DNA of 64,000 nt from Oxalobacteraceae sp. CFBP 8761. GTDB lineage: Bacteria; Pseudomonadota; Gammaproteobacteria; Burkholderiales; Burkholderiaceae_D. The notes beneath the pieces are model-generated. The model was given only the letters and a program-made list of their open reading frames with translations, searched no databases and had not been told where the DNA came from. A program made the translations under genes and the position numbers. Positions 19,801-25,958 of the stretch are shown one piece after another; position 1 is the stretch's first letter, and the number at the start of each line of letters is the position of its first letter. The stretch is taken from positions 2,716,996-2,780,995 of the forward strand of contig JACYUE010000001.1 in assembly GCA_014841595.1 (NCBI GenBank), in the 5' to 3' direction.

Positions 19801-20690
19801 TCGGCCGAGGTACCGACCCATAGCTGCGCACCGCTGTCGTGGTACAGCGTGCGGATGCGCGCATCGCGCATCCCGTCCGCAGCGCCGATCTGACGCCGCT
19901 GCGGCACATCGCCGTCGATGCGCCAGGCCTCGAGGCCCGCCGCGGTACCGATCCACAGCGTCTCGCGCGGTCCCATCGACAGCGCCAGCACGGCATTGCG
20001 TTCGGCGTCATCGGGCGGCGCCATCGTGAAGCGCGTGACCTGGCCGCTCGCCGGGTCGAGCCGGTCCAGGCCTGCGGCGGTGCCAACCCACAGCGCCCCG
20101 CGCCCGTCGAATGCGAGTGCATTGACGCGGTTGTCGCGCAGGCTCGCCGGGTTGTCCGGATCGGATACATGGTTGTGCTGCTGGCCCGTGTGCGGGTCGA
20201 AGCGCACCACGCCGTCATTGGTCGCGAGCCACAGCGCGCCATCGGGCCCCGGCACGATCGCCACCACCGAACGCTTGACGGTGCGGCCCGGCTGGGTGAG
20301 CGCAAACCGCTCGAACCGGCCGGTCGCCGGATCGTGCCGTGCCAGCCCACCTTTCGTGCCGAACCAGAGGCGCCCATCCGGATCTTCGTACGAAGCCGAG
20401 ATGAAGTTGTCGGGGATGCTGGCAGGATCGTTGGCGTCGTTGCGGTAGATGACGATCCGGTAGCCGTCGTAGCGATGCAGGCCGGCCTGGGTGCCGAACC
20501 AGATGAATCCCTGGCGGTCCTGCAAAATGCTCATGACCGAGTGCTGGGACAAGCCTTCTTCGACCGACAGGCGCTCGAAGCGCAGGTTGCGCTGGTTGGC
20601 GTCGGCCGGCAACGCCAGCGCCAGCAGCAGGAAGAAGGTGAAACGAAACAGGCCGCTACAGGCAGCCCAGGTAAAACCTGGCATGGTCAT
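16800..20690 (-). CDS. Large propeller-type sensor histidine kinase (Reg_prop, Y_Y_Y, GAF, HisKA, HATPase)
   Basis: An N-terminal signal segment is followed by about 700 residues of two-component-regulator propeller repeats (recurring LWVGT/LWIGT and GLxRYD/DP patterns), a Y_Y_Y domain (about 730-800) and one transmembrane helix (TLAVALVVTLSYLAYRL). The cytoplasmic part has a GAF domain, a HisKA domain with AHELNTPIGN carrying the phosphorylated His, and an ATPase domain with DDGRGIDP and GTGLGLNIV. It is about 1296 residues from the ATG at 20690. Unlike many propeller kinases it ends after the ATPase, with no receiver or DNA-binding domain. No response regulator is adjacent, so partner and ligand are unknown. 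Confidence 0.92.
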   Translation of the reverse strand: MTMPGFTWAACSGLFRFTFFLLLALALPADANQRNLRFERLSVEEGLSQHSVMSILQDRQGFIWFGTQAGLHRYDGYRIVIYRNDANDPASIPDNFISASYEDPDGRLWFGTKGGLARHDPATGRFERFALTQPGRTVKRSVVAIVPGPDGALWLATNDGVVRFDPHTGQQHNHVSDPDNPASLRDNRVNALAFDGRGALWVGTAAGLDRLDPASGQVTRFTMAPPDDAERNAVLALSMGPRETLWIGTAAGLEAWRIDGDVPQRRQIGAADGMRDARIRTLYHDSGAQLWVGTSADGLKWLDPSSGRFTGYRHLPQDRHSLSDNMVSALLVDRTGTLWVGTYFGGINRTDLASGGFARFGETEGMGRARVRAIVDDPAGRLWLGTSGDGLMLLDPATRTTRRFGTDAFTGTVVTALAQAGGRLWIGTPTGLAWRDARGRMGRVELGQSPGANHIQALREGRDGTLWVMTRDGLSAVAPGATTVRHWRNVPGDATSLGDNYGFALVEDRRGVLWIGTESGLERFDPASGTFSRFRHDQHDGASLRHSRVYHLLESKDGHLWVGTAGGLHRMVQAGGRTSFRYYPFSSQDAQSIGAILEDNAGIIWASTTAGITRVDPVTGQTKSYNAKDGLIDGAYFVGAGRRGADGQLHFGGVSGVTSFNPADVHDNPFPPTVAITDLQVLNRSRGIHNLAAQREITLSHRDTVISLEFAALHYADPMGNLYAYQLEGFDANWVNTGAGRRFATYTNLDPGQYVFRVRASNKDGVWSKEAATLAITVTPPYWKTWWFRTLAVALVVTLSYLAYRLRIGALVTRQGLLAREVDARTGELLLQKEAAERGKREVERQKESVERAHRNIALLSEMGRMLTTNLDHEAIMLTLYQHVKALMDAPLFAVALRQRERGVLELPFAMAFGRREAPRELAFDPAGHLLARCVNENRAFLLTDVDAELRACLPDAPDLAAAVALAAPAAALPMPGSLLCVPVTAGERVLGALTVQSLEASAYGQVHLDMLGTLAAYVGVAMDNAEAYARLKETQVQLAAQERLASLGSLVAGVAHELNTPIGNSLLMASTLQERTHAVAAQFEATTLKRSDLADYMGAARDASQLIVRSLHNAAELVSSFRQVSVDQASAQRRRFDLAQACHEIGATLMNTVRLSGHRLDIDVPAGIVMDSFPGPLGQVIINFVNNAMLHAFDGPGGVMTLTALETDGQVTLTFRDDGRGIDPAYLGRIFDPFFTTRMGQGGTGLGLNIVYNIVTTLMGGTIRVVSLPDAGTAFLLELPQKAPEALAATVSAAV

Positions 20691-20776
20691 CCGATCGATT
20701 TGCGCTGCAACCAATCTACCAGAGGTCTTTGTTGCCGTGAAATAATTTGAGTCTTCCAGAAATAAAATGCCGCTGC

Positions 20777-20782
20777 TATAAT
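20777..20782 (+). promoter_or_regulatory. -10 box of tRNA-Arg copy 1
   Basis: A perfect TATAAT lies 12 bases before the mature tRNA 5' end. The -35 region is weak: TTCCAG with a 17-base spacer. All four tRNA copies share the CTATAATGC context. Confidence 0.65.
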
Positions 20783-20793
20783 GCGTGCCTCGG

Positions 20794-20870
20794 GCGGCTG
20801 TAGCTCAGCTGGATAGAGTACTTGGCTACGAACCAAGGGGTCGTGGGTTCGATTCCTGCCAGCCGCACCA
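20794..20870 (+). tRNA. tRNA-Arg(ACG), copy 1
   Basis: The 77-base gene folds into a full cloverleaf: seven-pair acceptor GCGGCTG/CAGCCGC, D arm, five-pair anticodon stem CTTGG/CCAAG around loop CTACGAA (anticodon ACG, arginine CGN codons after A34 editing), T arm with TTCGATT, discriminator A and encoded CCA. It is identical to the three further copies at 21062, 21938 and 22177. A hairpin terminator follows. Confidence 0.97.
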
Positions 20871-20883
20871 GAAGATACGAAAG

Positions 20884-20909
20884 GCCAGATCGCGAGATCT
20901 GGCTTTTTT
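20884..20909 (+). terminator. Intrinsic terminator of tRNA-Arg copy 1
   Basis: An eight-pair perfect stem GCCAGATC/GATCTGGC with loop GCGA is followed directly by six T residues, 13 bases after the CCA end. Confidence 0.88.
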
Positions 20910-21021
20910 CTTGGTCGCTGTATTTGTTGCAGACTGATGGACATGGCTGGCGGAATATGGCTTCCACCAGCGCCCTCCTGACCTGGCAGATGAATCAGCA
21001 TCACATGCGCATAATCACCCT

Positions 21022-21050
21022 TTGCCAAGATGCTCACTGCCCGCTATAAT
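21022..21050 (+). promoter_or_regulatory. Promoter of tRNA-Arg copy 2
   Basis: TTGCCA (-35) and TATAAT (-10) are separated by exactly 17 bases, a near-consensus sigma-70 promoter 12 bases before the tRNA. Confidence 0.85.
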
Positions 21051-21061
21051 GCTCGCATTGG

Positions 21062-21138
21062 GCGGCTGTAGCTCAGCTGGATAGAGTACTTGGCTACGAA
21101 CCAAGGGGTCGTGGGTTCGATTCCTGCCAGCCGCACCA
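21062..21138 (+). tRNA. tRNA-Arg(ACG), copy 2
   Basis: Identical in all 77 bases to copy 1, including the encoded CCA and anticodon ACG. It has its own near-consensus promoter and its own terminator, so it is an independent transcription unit rather than part of a tRNA operon. Confidence 0.97.
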
Positions 21139-21150
21139 AACCTTTTCAAG

Positions 21151-21187
21151 ATAAGGGCACTTCGCAAGAAGTGCCCTTATTGCATTT
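21151..21187 (+). terminator. Intrinsic terminator of tRNA-Arg copy 2
   Basis: A long perfect stem ATAAGGGCACTTC/GAAGTGCCCTTAT with loop GCAA starts 13 bases after the tRNA. The trailing T tract (TGCATTT) is short. Confidence 0.75.
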
Positions 21188-21227
21188 GGGCTCGTGTTAC
21201 ACGCTACTCCCAACAAACTTCCCGACG

Positions 21228-21857
21228 ATGACCACCTTCCATCCTCAACCCGATGAGCACGGTGCGCCGGTACGTCTCGCGCACCCTTCGACGCCAACGG
21301 CCATCGCTACCTGGGATGACCCGGCAAGCATCGCCACCGTGATTCCGCTCGGCGCCCTGCCCCCATCGCTGAACGATGTGCCGTTTGCACCATGGCTCGA
21401 CATTCCGGCCACCAACGCCGACTGGCAAACGGTCCCTGGCCAGGCCGTCATCGACGAGCCGCCCTTTGTCGTGCCAAAGGGGTTTGCGCCCGCTGCAGGC
21501 GTCGTGATCGTGGAAGACGATGGCCGCGTGTGGGCCGTCGCGCCCTCGAACGCCTTCGGTGGTTACGACGCCACCTTCCCCAAGGGCCGTGTCGACCCGG
21601 ACATCAGCCTGCAGGCAACCGCCATCCGCGAAGCATTCGAGGAATCGGGCCTGCGCGTGCAGATCGTCCGGCACCTGATCGACTGCCGGCGCACGCAGAC
21701 GCTCACGCGCTACTACCTGGCGCGGCGCCTGGGCGGCAATCCGGCGCTGATGGGCTGGGAAAGCCAGGCCGTGCACCTGGTGCCGATGGCACTGCTGGAG
21801 ACAATGCTGGGCAATCCCAACGATGCGGTCATCATCGATACGCTGCGACGAATCTGA
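21228..21857 (+). CDS. NUDIX hydrolase inserted between tRNA-Arg genes
   Basis: The 209-residue protein has a NUDIX box at about 127-149. The REAFEESGL helix is intact, but the first Glu of the GX5EX7REUXEEXGU pattern is replaced by Ile (GRVDPDISL). The family hydrolyses nucleoside diphosphates linked to another moiety. The N-terminal 80 residues are Pro/Ala-rich and not recognised. The start at 21228 is the first ATG after the terminator of tRNA copy 2; the open frame upstream runs through the tRNA and is not coding. It lies wholly between tRNA copies 2 and 3. Confidence 0.78.
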   Translation: MTTFHPQPDEHGAPVRLAHPSTPTAIATWDDPASIATVIPLGALPPSLNDVPFAPWLDIPATNADWQTVPGQAVIDEPPFVVPKGFAPAAGVVIVEDDGRVWAVAPSNAFGGYDATFPKGRVDPDISLQATAIREAFEESGLRVQIVRHLIDCRRTQTLTRYYLARRLGGNPALMGWESQAVHLVPMALLETMLGNPNDAVIIDTLRRI

Positions 21858-21897
21858 TGTTGCGTCGACGCCGGCAAAACAATCTCCCGATACGTGT

Positions 21898-21926
21898 TTG
21901 CCAAGATCGCCACACACCGCTATAAT
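21898..21926 (+). promoter_or_regulatory. Promoter of tRNA-Arg copy 3
   Basis: TTGCCA and TATAAT with a 17-base spacer, the same hexamers as at copy 2. Confidence 0.85.
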
Positions 21927-21937
21927 GCGTGCCTCGG

Positions 21938-22014
21938 GCGGCTGTAGCTCAGCTGGATAGAGTACTTGGCTACGAACCAAGGGGTCGTGGGTTCGATTCC
22001 TGCCAGCCGCACCA
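21938..22014 (+). tRNA. tRNA-Arg(ACG), copy 3
   Basis: Identical to copies 1, 2 and 4. The sequence after it, including its terminator, is nearly identical to that after copy 4, which points to duplication of a tRNA-plus-terminator unit. Confidence 0.97.
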
Positions 22015-22027
22015 AAGTTTCAAAGAG

Positions 22028-22060
22028 AATGGCTCAGAAGAAATTCTGAGCCATTTTTCT
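22028..22060 (+). terminator. Intrinsic terminator of tRNA-Arg copy 3
   Basis: Stem AATGGCTCAGAA/TTCTGAGCCATT with a GAAA tetraloop followed by a T-rich tract. The same hairpin follows copy 4. Confidence 0.88.
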
Positions 22061-22137
22061 TTTGCGTGACAGTTTCTGCTGCTTCTAGATGACCGAAGAC
22101 ATTACCTATACGCGAGCACATTGAAACACGGCAGACT

Positions 22138-22165
22138 TTGCCAATCCGATACATGCTGCTATAAT
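22138..22165 (+). promoter_or_regulatory. Promoter of tRNA-Arg copy 4
   Basis: TTGCCA and TATAAT with a 16-base spacer, 11 bases before the tRNA. Confidence 0.82.
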
Positions 22166-22176
22166 GCGTGCTTCGG

Positions 22177-22253
22177 GCGGCTGTAGCTCAGCTGGATAGA
22201 GTACTTGGCTACGAACCAAGGGGTCGTGGGTTCGATTCCTGCCAGCCGCACCA
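22177..22253 (+). tRNA. tRNA-Arg(ACG), copy 4
   Basis: Fourth identical tRNA-Arg(ACG) gene with encoded CCA. An IS1595-family element begins 67 bases downstream, just past the terminator of this copy. Confidence 0.97.
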
Positions 22254-22265
22254 AAGTTTCAAGAG

Positions 22266-22299
22266 AATGGCTCAGAAGAAATTCTGAGCCATTTTTCTT
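22266..22299 (+). terminator. Intrinsic terminator of tRNA-Arg copy 4
   Basis: Same GAAA-capped 12-pair stem as after copy 3, followed by TTTTTCTTT. The IS element lies immediately beyond, so its insertion left the tRNA unit intact. Confidence 0.88.
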
Positions 22300-22312
22300 T
22301 GCGTCCTGGTTT

Positions 22313-22320
22313 TTTTACGT
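22313..22320. repeat. Left target-site duplication of the IS element
   Basis: TTTTACGT directly precedes the left inverted repeat and matches TTTTAGGT at 23389-23396 in seven of eight bases. Eight-base duplications are the rule for the IS1595 family. Confidence 0.75.
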
Positions 22321-23388
22321 GGCGCAGTCAGCGTTAAATAGAGACTAGCTTGAACTGACGAGCAGCCCAGTGGTCCAACCCCTGTCCACAGCGTCAAGAG
22401 TCGATCATGAAAGCGCCGCGTTTCAAGGGCTGGTTTGCAAAACTGCCTTCGCTGAATCAGCCGCAGCGCCGGCAGGTGCTTGATGCCCTGCACCCTGCAG
22501 CCGGGCTTGATCAGGTAGTCGCACTCATCAGTGAATCCAGAGCGCCAGGCCGCTGCTGCCCCAGATGCGGCAACGAGCGTTGCTACCGGCACGGGTTCGC
22601 CAACGACTTGCAGCGCTATCGCTGCTGCGCTTGCGGCCGCACTTTTAACGACCTGACCGGTACCCCGCTGGCGCGGCTGAGGCTCAAGGCCAAATGGCTC
22701 GCTTATTCTCAGACGCTGCTCGATTCACTCCCCGTACGCAAGGCGGCAGACCGGGTCAGCGTACACCGCAACACGGCCTTTCGATGGCGCCACCGTTTCC
22801 TGCATTGGGTCAAGCTCGACCGGCCCGCAGTCCTCAATGGCATTGTCGAGGCCGACGAAACATTTCTGCTCGAATCACAAAAAGGTTCACGCACACTTGA
22901 CCGGGCACCGCGCCATCGCGGCGGCCGCGCTGCCAAACCGGGCATTTCCAGCGAACTGGACTGCATCCTGGTCGCGCGCGACCGCGAAGGGCGCACGGTC
23001 GATGCCGTGACTGGCCGCGGTGCACTCACGTCTGCGCAACTCGATCGTAACTTGCTGCCCAGGCTCGACAAGCAGGCGTTGCTGGTCAGTGATAGCCATG
23101 CCGCCTACCGCGCCTTTGCACGCAAGCACAGGATCGCGCACGAGACGGTCAACCTGCGCGCCGGTGTGCGTGCGAGGCGACTGGGCAATCTTGCTATCCA
23201 TGTGCAGAACGTGAATGCCTACCATCAGCGTTTCAAGACCTGGCTACAGGGCTTTCGCGGCGTGGCGTCGCGCTACCTGCCCAATTACCTAGGCTGGCGC
23301 TGGGCGTTGGATGGACAGCGAATTATTTTGCCGGAACAATTGTTCCGCATTGCTATCAGCGTCATCAACAGATAACACTGACTGCGCC
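22321..23388 (+). mobile_element. IS1595-family insertion sequence, complete
   Basis: The element is 1068 bp. Its ends are 16-base inverted repeats: GGCGCAGTCAGCGTTA on the left and, as reverse complement of 23373-23388, GGCGCAGTCAGTGTTA on the right, with one mismatch. One intact transposase gene fills the interior. An eight-base flanking duplication with one mismatch marks the insertion. The element appears intact and may still be mobile. Confidence 0.88.
22407..23375 (+). CDS. IS1595-family transposase
   Basis: The 322-residue protein has an N-terminal zinc ribbon (CPRCGNERCYRHG, then YRCCACGRTFNDLTGTPL) and a DDE-type ISXO2/IS1595 catalytic domain. Candidate acidic residues are in the NGIVEADETF region, in SDSHAAYRAF, and near NVNAYHQRFKTWL, which carries the family Asn-rich signature. 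The frame is uninterrupted, so the enzyme is probably functional. The stop overlaps the start of the right inverted repeat. Confidence 0.92.
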   Translation: MKAPRFKGWFAKLPSLNQPQRRQVLDALHPAAGLDQVVALISESRAPGRCCPRCGNERCYRHGFANDLQRYRCCACGRTFNDLTGTPLARLRLKAKWLAYSQTLLDSLPVRKAADRVSVHRNTAFRWRHRFLHWVKLDRPAVLNGIVEADETFLLESQKGSRTLDRAPRHRGGRAAKPGISSELDCILVARDREGRTVDAVTGRGALTSAQLDRNLLPRLDKQALLVSDSHAAYRAFARKHRIAHETVNLRAGVRARRLGNLAIHVQNVNAYHQRFKTWLQGFRGVASRYLPNYLGWRWALDGQRIILPEQLFRIAISVINR

Positions 23389-23396
23389 TTTTAGGT
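23389..23396. repeat. Right target-site duplication of the IS element
   Basis: TTTTAGGT follows the right inverted repeat and differs from the left copy at one position, which suggests a somewhat aged insertion. Confidence 0.7.
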
Positions 23397-23462
23397 TGCG
23401 ACAACATCACCGCGTCATCCGGAGGACAGGCTTGCCCTGCCCCGCCAGACGACGCATCACGC

Positions 23463-25355
23463 TCAGGTACGCAGCTTCTTGATGATGCTGCGGCTACCCA
23501 GAATCTCTTCGATCTGCTCGAAGCGCACCGGCTTGACCATGTGGTGGTCAAAGCCGGACTCGAACGCCAGCTGGCGGTCTTTCTCCTGGCCCCACCCCGT
23601 GACGGCAATCAGCACGGTCAGCGCGCCAGTGGGCAGCTTGCGGATCCCGCGCGCCAAGTCGTAACCGGACATGTGCGGCAGACCGATATCCAAAAAGGCG
23701 TAATCCGGGCAGAATCGCGCGGCCGCGGCCAGCGCATCGGGCCCGTTGTGCGTGATGACCACGCTGTGCCCCATGGCCGTGAGCAGCGCGCCGATGCTGT
23801 TGACGAAGTCGACGTTGTCGTCGGCCAGCAGGATGCGGTAGCTTTCGGCGCTGATGAAGGCGGCCGGGGTCGGCTTGGTGGGCGGCTCCGGTTCGACGAC
23901 GATCGGCAGGCGCACCACGAAGCGGCTGCCATGGCCGAGGCCTTCGCTGTGCGCGGTGATCGTGCCCCCATGCAGTTCGACGAGCTTGCGCGCCAGCGAC
24001 AGGCCCACGCCCAGGCCGGCATTGCTGCGCTCGAGCGTCGAGTCGACCTGAACGAACATGTCGAACACCGAGTCGAGCATCTCCGGCGCCAGGCCGATGC
24101 CGGTATCGGCCACTTCGAGGATCAGGGTGTTCTCGTCCACTTCGCCCTTCAGCACGACGCGCCCGCCCCGGTTGGTGTACTTGGCCGCATTGTTGAGCAG
24201 GTTCGACAGCACCTGGGCCAGGCGCGTCGCGTCGCCGTGCAGAAACACGGGGCGATCGGGCAATTCGAGCACCAGTTCGTGGCCGTGCAGCTCGATGTAC
24301 GAGCGCACCACTTCGAGCGCATCGTTGACGACGGCCTTGAGTTCCACGCGGCCCATCTTGATCGTGAACTTGCCGGTATTGATGCGCGAGACGTCCAGCA
24401 GGTCGTCCACCAGCCGCACCATCTGGCGCAGCTGGCGTTCCATGATGTCGGTCGCGCGCTGTGTGGCCTGGGCATCGCCGCTGCGAATGCGCAGGATATC
24501 CAGGCCTGTGCGGATCGGCGCCAGCGGATTGCGCAGTTCGTGCGCCAGCGTCGCCAGGAATTCGTCCTTGCGGCGGTCGGCCAGGATCAGCGCGCCCTCG
24601 GCCTTCTGGCGCACGTCCATTTCATGCTCGAGCGTGCGGTTGGCGGTCTGCAGCGCGTCCGAGCGGCGGCCGATCTCGGCCAGCATGTCGTTGAAGGCTT
24701 CGACCAGCACGCCGATCTCGCCCTTCTGGTGGCCCGGCACGCGCAGGCTGAAGTCGCGCCGCAGCATGACCTGGCGCGCGATATCGGTCACCGCTTCGAG
24801 CGGCCGTGTGATCGAGGCCTGCAGGCGCGAGGCCACGATGGCGGCGATCACGAGCGCGCCCAGCAGCACGCCGCCCAGGATCGCGCCATAGCTCAGGGCC
24901 CGGTCCAGCACGCCGTAGCGCGAACGCAGGTAGACGGTGCCGACCCGCTCGCCGTTTTCGACGATGTCGTGGTACAGGACGACTTCGCCGCGCTCGATGC
25001 GGTAGCCCGCCGGCTCGGGTTGCTCGGGCAGATTGGCCTTGACGCCGGTGCGCACGTAGGTGGCAAAGCGCGTGCCATTCGCAGTAAACACGGCCGCGGC
25101 CACGATCTGCGGGCGTACCCGCAACAGGGTCAGGCTCTGCGCCACGTCGGCCGGGTCGTTGAACGAGACCGCCGGTGCGGTCACGCTGGCGACGATGTCG
25201 GCCTGGGTGGTGAGGTCGTCGATCCAGTAGCGCTGGAAGGTGCGCAGGTCGAGCAACAGCATGGCGATACCCGCGCACAGCAACGCCACTGCGGTGGTGG
25301 ACACCGCCATGAGGATCAATTTGCTGCGCACGGAGCCGGTATCGTGCATAGACAT
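23463..25355 (-). CDS. CHASE8-HAMP hybrid histidine kinase with C-terminal receiver
   Basis: The 630-residue protein has a first transmembrane helix near 14-33, a periplasmic CHASE8-like region (about 35-145, similar to the sensor half of YfiN/TpbB), a second helix (about 150-170) and HAMP. HisKA follows with TLAHELRNPLAP, then an ATPase with NNAAKYT and DTGIGL, and a receiver (about 495-625) with the phospho-acceptor Asp in AFLDIGLPHMSG. Its ATG overlaps the stop of the yfiR-like gene by one base. By analogy with YfiN, the periplasmic YfiR-like protein may bind the CHASE8 region and control kinase rather than cyclase activity. Confidence 0.88.
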   Translation of the reverse strand: MSMHDTGSVRSKLILMAVSTTAVALLCAGIAMLLLDLRTFQRYWIDDLTTQADIVASVTAPAVSFNDPADVAQSLTLLRVRPQIVAAAVFTANGTRFATYVRTGVKANLPEQPEPAGYRIERGEVVLYHDIVENGERVGTVYLRSRYGVLDRALSYGAILGGVLLGALVIAAIVASRLQASITRPLEAVTDIARQVMLRRDFSLRVPGHQKGEIGVLVEAFNDMLAEIGRRSDALQTANRTLEHEMDVRQKAEGALILADRRKDEFLATLAHELRNPLAPIRTGLDILRIRSGDAQATQRATDIMERQLRQMVRLVDDLLDVSRINTGKFTIKMGRVELKAVVNDALEVVRSYIELHGHELVLELPDRPVFLHGDATRLAQVLSNLLNNAAKYTNRGGRVVLKGEVDENTLILEVADTGIGLAPEMLDSVFDMFVQVDSTLERSNAGLGVGLSLARKLVELHGGTITAHSEGLGHGSRFVVRLPIVVEPEPPTKPTPAAFISAESYRILLADDNVDFVNSIGALLTAMGHSVVITHNGPDALAAAARFCPDYAFLDIGLPHMSGYDLARGIRKLPTGALTVLIAVTGWGQEKDRQLAFESGFDHHMVKPVRFEQIEEILGSRSIIKKLRT

Positions 25356-25951
25356 CAGGTGGCTCCTTTTTGCACACGGTTCGCTACCGTCAGCAGGCGC
25401 GAACTGAGCTTTACATTCTTCTTTTCGGCCGCGTCAAGCGAGACGTCGAAACGAACCCGATCGTCGATGATCGTGAAGTTGATGACGCTGCCACTGCGCA
25501 GTCCGCCTTCGCATTCGGTCACGGTCAGCTGCGCATTGGCGGCGCGCAGCAGGCGTGCGGCGCGCGCATCATCCTGGCCGGCGACAAACAACACGTGCAG
25601 CGGCTGTGCCAGATCCTGCTCGCGCAGCGCGCGCACCGTGATCATGCGCCCGGCCACCAGACGGCCCGCGGCAATCCGGGTCAGCTCGGCCGCCATGTCG
25701 TCGGCACCGACCACGCCAATGCTCACCGGCGTCGTCGCATCGGCGAACGAGCCGGCCGGGAAATCGGCGTAGCCCAAAAACTTGTACAGGAAAGCGGCCT
25801 TGACGCGGCGTTCGAGTACGGGCGCAGTCTCGACCACGATCGCGTGCGCAGGCAGGCCAAGGCTGAGGCCGGCCAGCAGCGGCAGCATCAAGGCCAGGCA
25901 CGCCCTGCGGCGCTTCGGACAAGCTGGTTGATTGATAGTCATGAAATCCAT
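25355..25951 (-). CDS. YfiR-family periplasmic protein (DUF4154)
   Basis: A signal peptide ending LGLPAHA is followed by the YfiR domain, with RRVKAAFLYKFLGYADFP, VLFVAGQDDA and the SGSVINFTIIDDRVRFDVSLDAAEKKNVKLSSRLL block characteristic of the family. In Pseudomonas, YfiR sits in the periplasm and inhibits the cyclase YfiN. Here it lies between a TonB receptor and a CHASE8 kinase. Start is uncertain: ATG at 25951 (198 residues) or 25942. The end is translationally coupled to the kinase gene. Confidence 0.85.
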   Translation of the reverse strand: MDFMTINQPACPKRRRACLALMLPLLAGLSLGLPAHAIVVETAPVLERRVKAAFLYKFLGYADFPAGSFADATTPVSIGVVGADDMAAELTRIAAGRLVAGRMITVRALREQDLAQPLHVLFVAGQDDARAARLLRAANAQLTVTECEGGLRSGSVINFTIIDDRVRFDVSLDAAEKKNVKLSSRLLTVANRVQKGAT

Positions 25952-25958
25952 TCGCACG

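Noticed and set aside
20822..21183. Short frames beginning MATNQGVVGSIPASRT and repeated at each tRNA
   Set aside because: They are translations of the tRNA-Arg sequence itself and not proteins.
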